Shown here: positions 1 through 8,276 of the stretch, one piece after another | How positions within the stretch are numbered: position 1 is the first letter of the stretch | How the letters are laid out: each line of letters opens with the position of its first letter | Origin: Singulisphaera acidiphila DSM 18658 | Lineage (GTDB): Bacteria > Planctomycetota > Planctomycetia > Isosphaerales > Isosphaeraceae | DNA length: 64,000 bases | Direction: 5' to 3' | Assembly (NCBI RefSeq): GCF_000242455.2 | Contig: NC_019892.1 | Coordinates: 3,410,001 to 3,474,000 of the forward strand | Notes under the pieces: generated by a model | Database searches by the model: none | The model's input: only the letters and a program-made list of their open reading frames with translations | Told to the model about the DNA's origin: nothing | Program-made: the position numbers and the translations under genes

Positions 1-705
1 CCTGTTGCGGGCCCCCTCGACGGTCTCGCGCTCGACTTCCCAGACCTTGCTCCAACGGCCTCCGCCTGCGTAGATCGCCTCTTCGTAACCGGCGATCCGC
101 TTCTCCACGGCGGGCCAGAGGCGGTCGGTCGCGAGGAACCCAATCCGCTGGTGTCCTTCGGCCTGGAGAAAGGCGACAGCGGCAGCGGCTCCCCCTCGGT
201 CATCGGCCAGCACGCAGGCGGCGGTGGGAGCCTCTGCGCGATCTTCGATGAGGACGAAAGGGGAACCCGTGCTCGCGAGTTCCTCGATGTGTTCCGCCCG
301 CCGATCCGGCGAGCCGGAAAGGTGGACGACCGCGCCGTCGAAGCGCCGCTGATGCACGAGACGTCGGAACACCCCGCCGGCCTGGTCGGGATGGAACCCC
401 TGGACCAGGAGCCCATAGTCCTGCTGCCGGAGTGTGTCGACCATTCCGCTCAGGATGGCGACGTGGAAAGGGTCGGAGAGGAAGCGGACCGCCGGGTCGA
501 TGGTGAGGAAGGCGATGGTCTTGGTGCATTGCAGCCGCAAGCCCCGTGCCTGCACGTTGGGCTGATAGTTCAGATCGCGGATCGACTGCACGATGCGCTG
601 ACGGGTCTCCTCCCGCATCTGCGAGGTCCGACCGTTCAGGACGTTCGAGACGCTCTGGAGCGAAACTCCAGCCTGTTTCGCCACGTCACGCATTGTCACG
701 CTCAT
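1..705 (-). CDS. LacI-family transcriptional regulator (3' end cut by window)
   Basis: The minus-strand frame is open from an ATG at 705 to the window edge, giving 235 residues without a stop. The N-terminus (MRDVAKQAGVSLQSVSNVLNG) is a textbook LacI helix-turn-helix plus hinge, followed by a periplasmic-binding-protein-like effector domain (FHVAILSGMVDTLRQQDYGLL; later HQRIGFLATDR). Family members bind operator DNA as dimers and release it, or bind, on sugar-type ligands. The ligand cannot be read here. About 100 C-terminal residues are expected beyond the window. The start is preceded by AAGGTGCG as a weak ribosome site. No target operon is visible next to it, because the next gene is also on the minus strand and unrelated. 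Confidence 0.9.
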   Translation of the reverse strand, partial: MSVTMRDVAKQAGVSLQSVSNVLNGRTSQMREETRQRIVQSIRDLNYQPNVQARGLRLQCTKTIAFLTIDPAVRFLSDPFHVAILSGMVDTLRQQDYGLLVQGFHPDQAGGVFRRLVHQRRFDGAVVHLSGSPDRRAEHIEELASTGSPFVLIEDRAEAPTAACVLADDRGGAAAAVAFLQAEGHQRIGFLATDRLWPAVEKRIAGYEEAIYAGGGRWSKVWEVERETVEGARNR

Positions 706-1183
706 GAAAAATCGCACCTTGCTATGATACCGGGGCCTTGTCCGAGGTCACTTGAAAAGTAACCAACGGAGCGGCATAAAAGCTAGATGGATGCCGTTAT
801 TTGAGAATGAGTAAATTCTCCACCGCCGCGAGATGAAGTCTCCGACGCAACGGGCCCAGGGCGTCCGGCCAGAGCCGACTCGCCTCCCCAAAGCACGTCG
901 CGGCCCTGTGACCTCGGCCCCGGTTTTCAATCGACGGCACCACCCCGGCAGTCACGTTCCGGCGACGGCCCCAAAGCCCCCAGGACACCTCCAGTGGTGC
1001 ATCCGGTAGATTCGTTGGCTTCTGGTGGCCCGACTGAGATCCGCCAGCAATCGTCGGAGGCACCACGAAGCGGCGACCTCGACTCATGTGCGCCTGGATG
1101 ATTCAGGATGTCCGAGGTGTCACGGATCTTGCGGATGCCAACGATTGCGCGAAGTCTCCGACGAACAGCTCGCGAAGCAGTCG
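706..1183. other. Intergenic region, no gene seen
   Basis: This stretch lies between the LacI gene start and the 3' end of the WD40 gene. Open frames here are short, proline/arginine-rich and look like GC-bias shadows. It probably carries the promoter of the LacI-type gene near 710-790, where a TATCAT-like element lies on the minus strand, but no convincing -35 partner or operator palindrome was found. Confidence 0.5.
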
Positions 1184-2170
1184 TCAGTCTGTAGACGGCG
1201 GGGAAACGTCGAGCCGGTACAACCGGAGCGCCCCGATGCTGCCGCATACCAAGGTCGCGCCATCCGCCGAGAAGTCCAGTGCCGTGACCGGGCCGTCGCC
1301 CGCCGAGAGGTCCCAGCGCGAATCCCCCGTCGCAACATCCCAGAGCCGAACGGCCCCATCGAACCCTGCCGTGGCCAACTCCCGAGACCCAGGCGCAAAG
1401 GCAAAGGCCTGGATCGCTGAGCGACCGTCAAACTCTTTGAGAAGCCGGCCCGCGTCCACATCCACGTCCCAGAGGCGAACCATCCTCTCGTTGTGACTGC
1501 AAGAGGCGAGCATTCGGTCGGCCTCAGCGAACGCAAGCGAGATCACTTCAGACCCATGCGCACGGAATCGGGGGAATTGACGCCCTTGAGCCGAATCCCA
1601 GAGCCGGACCGTCCCATCAACAGTCCCGACGGCCAAGGTCCGGCCGTCGGAAGCGAATGCCAAGCTCGTGACACCGTCGAGATCAAGCTCCGGCCCCACA
1701 CTCGGAGTCGCCTTCGTCACGTCCCAAAGCCGAACGCCCAGGTCGTCGGCCGTGGCCAAGGTGGTGCAGTCTCGGCTGAAGGCCAGCGGCTTGGCCATGC
1801 CGCCTCGAGACGGGATCTCGACCAACCGCCGCCATTGGACCAATTCCCAGAGCGAAACGACCCCTGCGGTATCCACAACGGCCAGCTTCGAGCCATCGTG
1901 AGCGAACAAGGCCCGGACAATATAAGGCCCCTGGGAAGCGCAGACCCTGGCCCTGGATAAGCGAGAATCCCAGGTGGTGTAAGTACCGTCGGCGTTACAA
2001 CCGTAGATCGTCCGATCGTCGGCAGAAAGAACCAGCGCTCTGACACAGCTACTGAACCCGTCGTAGGTGGCAATGGCCGCCGGTACCGACAACGACGATC
2101 GAGACTGGCCTGCGAGACCGACGAGCATCAGAGTCAACATGAGGGCCAGGCCGCGAGTGATAACCCTCAC
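1184..2170 (-). CDS. Secreted WD40-repeat (seven-blade propeller) protein
   Basis: Seven WD-type blades can be read in order, most ending in a variant of xLWD (TYTTWD, VSLWEL, VRLWDV, VRLWDS, VRLWDV, VRLWDV, LRLYRL). That is enough to close one complete beta-propeller. I place the start at a GTG at 2170 because the following residues (RVITRGLALMLTLMLVGLAG) form a signal-peptide-like hydrophobic segment. The same frame extends to an ATG at 2311, but the extra 47 residues are charged and unlike a domain. The protein is probably exported and acts as a protein-binding scaffold; its partner is unknown. It stands alone with no operon mate. Confidence 0.72.
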   Translation of the reverse strand: MRVITRGLALMLTLMLVGLAGQSRSSLSVPAAIATYDGFSSCVRALVLSADDRTIYGCNADGTYTTWDSRLSRARVCASQGPYIVRALFAHDGSKLAVVDTAGVVSLWELVQWRRLVEIPSRGGMAKPLAFSRDCTTLATADDLGVRLWDVTKATPSVGPELDLDGVTSLAFASDGRTLAVGTVDGTVRLWDSAQGRQFPRFRAHGSEVISLAFAEADRMLASCSHNERMVRLWDVDVDAGRLLKEFDGRSAIQAFAFAPGSRELATAGFDGAVRLWDVATGDSRWDLSAGDGPVTALDFSADGATLVCGSIGALRLYRLDVSPPSTD

Positions 2171-2311
2171 CCGGCAAGGGACCCCGCCCCAGTCGTCATG
2201 AGCTTCGACCTCTTTCTCGGGGCCTGGGTCGCGCGGACCTACCGTTCGTCGGGGTCTGGAGAACATTCCGCACCTCGAGCGTGAGGGGGTAAAGCTCGGA
2301 TCGGCCGCCAA

Positions 2312-3060
2312 TCAGTCCGGCAAGAAGCGAGTCGAGACCTCCCCGCTCCCTTCAGCCCCATTTCTCGGCAGCTCGGTCGTTGTGGGTCACGTTCCAGGAA
2401 ACCATGCGAGAAAGGAGTCCGACGTGCCTCAGCAGTCCTCTGAATTTCTCTATCGACCCGCCCGGTCAGGCCAAGTCGTCCACGACCGAACAAGCCATCT
2501 TGCCCCCACAATAACCACGCCAAACGACTCGTCAAGAGACCATGAATCAAAAATCGATATCCATTCATACTACGTCTGATGCTTGGATTCACCAATGGTA
2601 TGATTGCCGCTGTCTCCCGCCATTTCGCGACGACAGAGCCGGGGCTCCAGCAAAGCGCATGACGCACAACCACGCTCATCCATTCACGAAGTTTTGATTA
2701 CTTCAGTTCTGAGCAACGCTCTGGATCTCCTAACCACTCAACACTTAAGCCCTGAGGAGGCAACCTACTCCCCCACCGATTGGTCATCGATGAGAGGAGT
2801 GGGCGGCCCCTTCAGGGCGACTTGTTTTTGGCTCGATCCGTTCTCGGGCGGACTTGGAGTGGCCCCACTGGGGCTGAGGAGAACCCAATCAATCAATTTA
2901 ATTATTTTGACTCTTTCCAAATAAAAACCACTCCAGACTTCTGACCATCGCCGTGACACGTCTGTGATCTGCGTGCAAGGCTGCAACACAAAACATATCC
3001 AAATTCAGCGACGAGAGGCGCAGACCAAATCGGCTCGACCCGCACCCCTCGGCCGTTGCT
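2312..3060. other. Intergenic region, no gene seen
   Basis: About 750 bp between two minus-strand genes. Composition falls to near-even GC around 2500-2950, which is unlike the coding regions. Short plus-strand frames at 2382-2579 and 2604-2924 have no ribosome site or recognisable motif and are treated as chance. Nothing else could be supported. Confidence 0.5.
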
Positions 3061-4635
3061 TTAGACCTTGAGCAAATCCTTCGCCTCGGCGACGCCCGGC
3101 GCGGGTCGGCCGCATTCGCTGGCGGTCACGCGAGCAAGGGCGACGAGCTGCCGCCAGCGGAAGGCAGGGCGGGTCGAGGTGAATTCCTCACGAACCGTTC
3201 GATAATACTTCTCGGCGTGGAGCGCCCCATCTTCGCTTACGGCATATTTGAGCAAAAGCGCGAACACAGGCGCGGGGTCGTGGCCGAGCGTGCCGTAGCG
3301 GTGGACGAGCGCGGAGGCAATCTCTTGCTGATTCGCCTGGATCGCAGATTCGGTCTCGTTCAGCAGACGCTTGGGTTCGGTCGTCTTGACGGCTTCGAGA
3401 ACGTCGGCAAGCGGGCGCGGGGTCCACTTGCGGAAGTCGGCGTCGCGGCTCTGGCGGTCGCGGGCCACCTCGTAACCGGCAAGGATCAGGCAGGCGGCCG
3501 CGTTTCGCGGGTTGACCACGCGTGCCATGTTCCGCCAGGCATTGACTGCATCGCTCGCATGAACCCCGACCGAATCCCCGTGGACGCTCCCTGAAGGCTT
3601 GCCCGGCGAAGCCCAACGCTCGGGGCGGCCGGCGTCGCGCAGGACGAGTTGATTCGCCGCCAGCGCGATCGCCTCGCCGATGTCACTCGGGTCGATCCCG
3701 TCGGCCAGGGCCGCGGCGACCGCATCGGCAGCCGCGGGCGGACTCGACTCAAAGATGGTTTTGCACATCGCAGCGACCCAGTCGTCGCCGGGCCGCTTCG
3801 TGCCGGGTTCCGACCTCGGGAGATGGTGCTCGTCAAACAGGCGAGGCAAGAGAACGCGGGGTCCATCAGGCTCGACCGAGTGATTGCCGTTACGCTCACT
3901 CTTGACGCAGTACCGAACCGATTGACGAAGCATCGTATGGGCCTGTTCCTTGCCGACGACGTCAAGCAGTTCCCAGGCGCGGTAGGGGAGGACGACGCGG
4001 TGGACCTCGGTATGGTCCTCAACGGTAAGAAGTAGGCGGTTGAACGCCTCCTCGGGAGAGCCGGCGGCAATCGCGGCGAAGGTGCGCTCGGCCTCGTTCA
4101 GGTCCTGGCTGCGCACGGCATCGCGAAGCGCTTCACCAGGATCATGCCCGCCGGAGAGCACACCCGGCTTGACCGTCTTCAGCACTTCCGAAGCGCGGCC
4201 GCCATGCTCATGGATCCGGTTCGTATTGCGGTAGAGCACCTTGAGGACCGGCAGTGCCTGACGGTCTTCCGGGAGCTCGCGCGCCATGTGATAAGCGGGG
4301 GCGAGAGCCATCAAGGTGTGGAAACCGATGTAGTCCTCACCGCCAAACGTTCTCGCGTTGGCCAGCGCCGCGGCGGCCACGAGTTCCTTGAGCTCGGTCC
4401 CCGCACGGAGCTTCTCGACGAGCACCGGGACCAGGCTTTTGACGGACGTCTCCTGCATCAGACTCACAAGCGGCTCGAGCCCGCCAAAGGCAAGGCGTTC
4501 GCCGCCATCGCCGTCTCCATCGGCCCAGGCAGAAGTGAGCCCCATATCGAACGCCGTTCCGAAGCCGACGCTCGCGACCAGCATCCCTCGACCGACGTTT
4601 CCCAAGAACTCCCGACGCTTGTGCGGTGTGCCCAT
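3061..4635 (-). CDS. Tat-exported protein of unknown function
   Basis: This is a 524-residue protein that starts with a twin-arginine signal (KRREFLGNVGRGMLVASVG), so export of a folded, possibly cofactor-bearing protein is likely. The mature part is mostly helical, with many Ala/Leu/Arg-rich segments and scattered histidines (EDYIGFHTLMALAPAYHMA; NTNRIHEHGG; VEDHTEVHRVVLPYR). These could bind a metal, but no known family motif was recognised. The whole frame is open and codon use matches the neighbours. It is monocistronic as far as can be seen: 185 bp separate it from the sirtuin upstream on the same strand. Confidence 0.75.
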   Translation of the reverse strand: MGTPHKRREFLGNVGRGMLVASVGFGTAFDMGLTSAWADGDGDGGERLAFGGLEPLVSLMQETSVKSLVPVLVEKLRAGTELKELVAAAALANARTFGGEDYIGFHTLMALAPAYHMARELPEDRQALPVLKVLYRNTNRIHEHGGRASEVLKTVKPGVLSGGHDPGEALRDAVRSQDLNEAERTFAAIAAGSPEEAFNRLLLTVEDHTEVHRVVLPYRAWELLDVVGKEQAHTMLRQSVRYCVKSERNGNHSVEPDGPRVLLPRLFDEHHLPRSEPGTKRPGDDWVAAMCKTIFESSPPAAADAVAAALADGIDPSDIGEAIALAANQLVLRDAGRPERWASPGKPSGSVHGDSVGVHASDAVNAWRNMARVVNPRNAAACLILAGYEVARDRQSRDADFRKWTPRPLADVLEAVKTTEPKRLLNETESAIQANQQEIASALVHRYGTLGHDPAPVFALLLKYAVSEDGALHAEKYYRTVREEFTSTRPAFRWRQLVALARVTASECGRPAPGVAEAKDLLKV

Positions 4636-4820
4636 CGTCTTTTGTCCTTATTCACGTGAAACGAGAGGAATCTCCGTTAGCCCGGATCGTTGACGATTCT
4701 ATCAGGATTGGTGGTGAAGACCTCTCTTTAATCTCCAGATACCCAAAACGGCAAACGCGTACAAGTCCTCCGTCTCCGACGCCTGAGTTGTCTCGTCGTT
4801 TTCGCGCCCGGCCAGTTGGC

Positions 4821-5627
4821 TCAACCGTGCCCGGTTCGGGCCAGATAGCGATCCCACAGCGTCCCCAGCACCAGCGCGGCCCCCGCAGTCATCCGGTGGT
4901 CCACCACCTCCGAGACCTCCGAGAATCCCGGGTTAATCTCCACCGTCGGCACGCCCGCCCGGTGCGCCCGGAAGACCGGCGAAGCGATATACGGGAAGAC
5001 GCTGCTGGTGCCGACCGAGATGACCAGGTCGAATCCACGGCCCAACTCGCGTTCCAGCAACGCCAGTTTCTCGACCGGCAATTCCTCACCGAAGAGGACG
5101 ACGTCGGGGCGAACGATCGCGTCGCAGCGCGGGCAGAGTGGCAGTACATCCAGGTGCGTGAAGTCCTCAACCTCCTCGCGGTAGTCGCAACGGGTGCAGA
5201 TCAGGACGTGCAGGTCGCCGTGGATGTCGATAACCTGGCGCGAGCCGGCTCGGCGATGGAGTCCGTCAACGTTCTGGGTCAGAGTCCAGACCGCCGCGAA
5301 ACCGTCCTCCATTGCAGCGATGACCTCATGAGCTCGGTTCGGTGCCGCGCCTCGGCACGTCCGCTCCAGCTCAATGAGATACTCCCAGGTGACCTCCGGA
5401 TTCCGACACATCATCGAGCCTGACAGGACTTCTTCGATCGCATCGCCGTGACGGGTCAGGCGATCGTCACCGTAGAGCCCGCCGACGCCACGATAGGTCG
5501 GCAGCCCCGAGTCGGCAGAGAGCCCCGCGCCTGTGATGAAGAGCAGACGCCGGTCGGGCCGCAACAGTTCAACGACGTGGTCGATCGTACGAGAGTCGGC
5601 CTCGGTCAAGAGCATGGCGATTTCCAT
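4821..5627 (-). CDS. cobB: Sir2-family NAD-dependent protein deacylase
   Basis: Sirtuins remove acyl groups from lysines, consuming NAD+ and releasing nicotinamide and O-acyl-ADP-ribose. The NAD-binding motif GAGLSADSGLPTYRG lies at residues 33-47, TQNVDGLHRRAG at about 117-128, and the catalytic histidine is in IDIHGDL (H136). The zinc site is intact, with CTRC at 144-147 and CPRC at 165-168. A Rossmann segment (ISVGTSSVFPYIASPVFR) and VPTVEINPG close the domain. At 268 residues it is somewhat longer than the usual 230-250 for bacterial CobB. An alternative start at Met5 would remove four residues. It is followed on the same strand by the unknown Tat protein but is not tightly coupled. Confidence 0.93.
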   Translation of the reverse strand: MEIAMLLTEADSRTIDHVVELLRPDRRLLFITGAGLSADSGLPTYRGVGGLYGDDRLTRHGDAIEEVLSGSMMCRNPEVTWEYLIELERTCRGAAPNRAHEVIAAMEDGFAAVWTLTQNVDGLHRRAGSRQVIDIHGDLHVLICTRCDYREEVEDFTHLDVLPLCPRCDAIVRPDVVLFGEELPVEKLALLERELGRGFDLVISVGTSSVFPYIASPVFRAHRAGVPTVEINPGFSEVSEVVDHRMTAGAALVLGTLWDRYLARTGHG

Positions 5628-5711
5628 CCGAATTCACAAATACAACAATTAGCACAAAAGCATTTATCCCGTTCCAAAGACGTCCGGGCCGGGTCCGTGA
5701 TTTCCATCCCG

Positions 5712-6488
5712 TCACCCGCGCTTCCCTAGTCCGATCTCCTTACAGAGCGACGGGACAGGGACATAGAAGGTCATGTACCGCCGGCCGTCCGAGTAGAGGC
5801 TGCCTTGCAAGTCCTCGACCAACACCGTCGCCCGCCTCGTAATCCGATTAACCCTACCGACCCACCGCCGTCCTTCGTGTTCGAAGCTGACTCGGTCGCC
5901 GACCCGGACCTGATAGACCTCGGCGGCCAGCTCGCGCGGTGTCACCAGGTCGTGAGTCGCTCCCTCGTGCCCGAAGATCCGCCGCGATAGGGCATGGAAG
6001 TTCGCGGCCGCGCAGCTCGACCGGCCCCAGGCGAGGAACTCGGCCAGGTGAAGCAGCTCATGCTCGAAAATCCGCTGGAGGACCTCCAGCCAATCGCGAC
6101 AGACCAGCCCGCCGACGCTGACCGGCCGCCCTGGCTCCTGGAAGTTCTGGAACAACAGCAGGGTTGAAACGGCGATCTCGTACTCAACCCGCTCGATCAC
6201 CCCGGCCGGAGTCCGCCGACGTTCCCGCCGCATGTAGGTCTTGCCGGCCGAGCGGGTCATCCGGGCCGAGAGCCGCAGCGCCACCTCGCCAGCCCCGTCC
6301 TCACGGAGCATCCGGCGCAGTAACCCGTCGAAAAACCTGGCGTCGTAAAGCCCAAAAAGCAAGTGCAGGTCGGCGGTCCCAAGCACGATGAAGTTCCCGG
6401 TGCGGACCTGCTCCGACCGGCGCAGGATCTCCTCATAGATGTGACCGTTCCTCAAAGCGACCTCGTCCGCAGTGAGGTGGAGCGACAT
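5712..6488 (-). CDS. SprT-like zinc metalloprotease domain protein
   Basis: The zinc-binding helix HELLH is at residues 143-147 (FEHELLHLAEFLAWG), and a downstream histidine in IFGHEG is a candidate third ligand, as in SprT/Spartan domains. The N-terminal half (LFGLYDARFFDGLLRRML; LRLSARMTRSAGKTYMRR) also fits the SprT fold. Family members include DNA-protein crosslink proteases, but bacterial SprT-like proteins are mostly uncharacterised, so the function is inferred only at domain level. The C-terminus (VGDRVSFEHEGRRWVGRVNRI) looks like a small SH3-like beta domain. The start at 6488 (MSLHLTADEV) is chosen because the upstream 31 residues in frame do not look like protein. It lies 84 bp upstream of the sirtuin on the same strand. 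Confidence 0.75.
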   Translation of the reverse strand: MSLHLTADEVALRNGHIYEEILRRSEQVRTGNFIVLGTADLHLLFGLYDARFFDGLLRRMLREDGAGEVALRLSARMTRSAGKTYMRRERRRTPAGVIERVEYEIAVSTLLLFQNFQEPGRPVSVGGLVCRDWLEVLQRIFEHELLHLAEFLAWGRSSCAAANFHALSRRIFGHEGATHDLVTPRELAAEVYQVRVGDRVSFEHEGRRWVGRVNRITRRATVLVEDLQGSLYSDGRRYMTFYVPVPSLCKEIGLGKRG

Positions 6489-7757
6489 GAGGCAAGCCGG
6501 ACGATCCACCTGCGCTGTCCTATGAGTCAAGTGTGGATCAGGATGGCTCATAGGGTGTCTTCGATCGGGCTTCCGGAACAATCGAGGGCCGACCCTCTTA
6601 TTTCAGACGAGCTGACCGGGGGATGCAAGCCCGTTGGGCACATCGCCTTGGTCTGATCAGCCGGCCGGGCCGCGCGGGCTGTCAGGATCAGACAGCCCTC
6701 CCGTGGGGCGACGAGACAGTCTGCATAGCTCATCCCAACTCCTCCAAGGCAAGCTCGACCAGACCGGCCATCCTGCTGCCGAGAATGCGACGACCAACTC
6801 GGGCAGTCACTTGAGCCAGGGGGCGGTCGATCAGGGCCGCTTTGTCGAGCAGTGTGGCAAGATTATGCACGGCCCGTTAGGCAAAACCCTCGCCCCAGAG
6901 GGACTCGAACCCTTCAATCCCGCGTGCGCGATAGGTAGGGGCAGCGGCAGTTTTTCAGCTCGGCCTACACTTCCTCTTACATTACAGCGCGTACCCCTTC
7001 CAAAAGCCGAGTTGGAGGCCTGACGCTCCTCTCTGGTTCGAAGGACGACCAGCCCTCGAGCCACCCGCTGACGCCACCCCGAAGAGTCGAGTCGACCAAG
7101 TCGAAGCCCAGAGCGGCAGCCAGGTGGATCGTCACCATGCCGCCGACCCCGAACGCATGGATCGTTGCCGGGAATGCACGACGAACACCTCGGAAGGCGG
7201 TGATCGTTCACTTCCTCTGAGCACCCTCACTATTGAGCAAGTGGGGCACCAAACCTCCGACCGTCAGTTGTGTGGTCAACCCAAGACACGGGATAGCGTC
7301 CAGGTAGTGATCCAGCCACGAACCAACGCGTGTCGCCGGACAAAAACCGTTCCCGACGTGGGCCTCGAGGACGGCAATCATCTTGCCAAAGCGCTTACGC
7401 TGCTGCCGCTACGAGTCACTTGGTTAAAGAATGAAGTCCGACGGTAACGGGAACCAAAACAGCCTAACCGCCGCAACGAACTCCTTCAAACACCTCAACC
7501 GCCAGCTCACGATATCTTGAGCGAGCATGCGAAAACGCCATCCTCCAAGTAAATTTTCAGACTGGCCGCACTCGCGTACCGCAGGCAATCCATTATCGAT
7601 TGCGTTCCGACAAAGAGACGGCCGTTTCCCATGCTCGTTGCAAAACAGCAAAACCGCCGTCGTCAGCCTGAGCACGAACTCAGGCGATCGTCGGCCCCAA
7701 ACACACAGCCGGAGGTTCTTGAAGCTCTGGCCGACAAAGCACCTAAGTCCACAAAAC
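6489..7757. other. Gene-poor region upstream of the CRISPR locus
   Basis: About 1.27 kb in which all open frames are short, overlap each other and lack recognisable motifs. Around 6885-6915 on the minus strand there is a segment resembling the T-arm and acceptor end of a tRNA (GGGTTCGAGTCCC, then CTGGGGCGA), but a matching 5' half was not found. The region looks like degraded or recombined DNA beside a defence locus rather than an ordinary intergenic spacer. Confidence 0.45.
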
Positions 7758-7865
7758 GCTTCAATGGGGCCACAGCTCAAAGGCCGTGGAAACATTGGCT
7801 CAACGATCCAATGTTTTAAAAATTCACAATCTTCAATGGGGCCACGCCAGATCGGCATGGGATCG
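7758..7865 (-). CRISPR. Vestigial CRISPR array: one full repeat, one spacer-length gap, one degenerate repeat
   Basis: The full repeat is 36 nt at 7758-7793. Read on the minus strand it starts GTTTCCACGGCC and ends GGCCCCATTGAAGC. The CATTGAAGC end is typical of the 3' handle of type I repeats, and CCAC/GTGG can pair to form a small stem. A second copy at 7830-7865 matches the repeat exactly over 15 nt (GTGGCCCCATTGAAG on the minus strand) and then diverges. The gap between them, 7794-7829, is 36 nt, a normal spacer length. No further repeats were found within the window. The array lies about 0.5 kb from the cas genes. The call rests on one and a half repeats, so a chance match is unlikely but the array is clearly relict. 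Confidence 0.62.
7805..7829 (+). repeat. 25-nt direct repeat, copy A (inside the CRISPR spacer position)
   Basis: The sequence starts GATCCAATGT and ends AAAATTCACAA. It matches 8227-8251 at 22 of 25 positions in the same orientation. It occupies most of the gap between the full and degenerate CRISPR repeats, so it is either a spacer, a piece of leader, or a recombination scar. Confidence 0.7.
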
Positions 7866-7985
7866 CGACTGCAATCGCCTGACCATACAGTAATTCCGAC
7901 GATTGCACAACTCTCCTACGGTCGCATTGCTGGAGTACTCAATGCGGGAGGTTTATCTCGAGCGTCCCCATCACGACGCGATCCC

Positions 7986-8135
7986 TCAAAAAGGATGAGC
8001 GTCTTCCCAATAGCTGACGCTCTGCACGCGACCGGACAGTCGCCAACCGAGGGTCGCAGCAAAGGCCACCAGCATCACCCCCAGCAGGATGATTGCCCAA
8101 GCGGGGAACTTGAGATGTCCGCTCAGCCATGCCAT
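7986..8135 (-). CDS. Small single-pass membrane protein, unknown function
   Basis: A 49-residue ORF starting MAWLSGHLKFPAWAIILLG has one clear transmembrane helix (residues about 10-28), then a basic stretch (GWRLSGR) and an acidic tail ending in EDAHPF. A good ribosome site, GGAAAGG, lies 8 nt before the ATG (8144-8150), which decides the start over the longer in-frame ATG at 8177. It sits between the CRISPR array and the broken cas1 on the opposite strand. No family was recognised. It could be a chance ORF, but the ribosome site and membrane segment together argue for a real gene. Confidence 0.42.
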   Translation of the reverse strand: MAWLSGHLKFPAWAIILLGVMLVAFAATLGWRLSGRVQSVSYWEDAHPF

Positions 8136-8226
8136 GGTTTGCACCTTTCCGTTTACGGTTGGAGATACATAGCACACGTTTAAGAGACTAGCGGCAATAG
8201 CTCACTCCAGTCAAGCCGCGATTTAG

Positions 8227-8251
8227 GATCCAATGTAATTAAAATTCACAA
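8227..8251 (+). repeat. 25-nt direct repeat, copy B (next to the cas1 break)
   Basis: The sequence starts GATCCAATGT and ends AAAATTCACAA, with three differences from the copy at 7805-7829. It ends about 25 nt before recognisable cas1 sequence resumes, which places it at the junction where the front of cas1 was lost. Confidence 0.7.
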
Positions 8252-8276
8252 GAAGCTTGTTTTTCTCGCTGCGGTC

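Noticed and set aside
4626..5423. Plus-strand ORF of 265 residues opposite the sirtuin
   Set aside because: It is the antisense shadow of the clear Sir2 gene, driven by GC-biased third positions.
6885..6990. A functional tRNA gene
   Set aside because: The T-arm-like part is good, but no 5' acceptor strand complementary to TGGGGCG and no normal anticodon arm could be placed, so it is listed only as a possible remnant.
6831..7211. Minus-strand ORF of 126 residues covering the tRNA-like segment
   Set aside because: No motif or ribosome site was found, and the sequence reads through an apparent RNA-like segment. It looks like a chance open frame in GC-rich DNA.
7424..7858. Minus-strand ORF of 144 residues and plus-strand ORF at 7527-8183
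   Set aside because: Both run through the CRISPR repeats and have no recognisable protein sequence or ribosome site.
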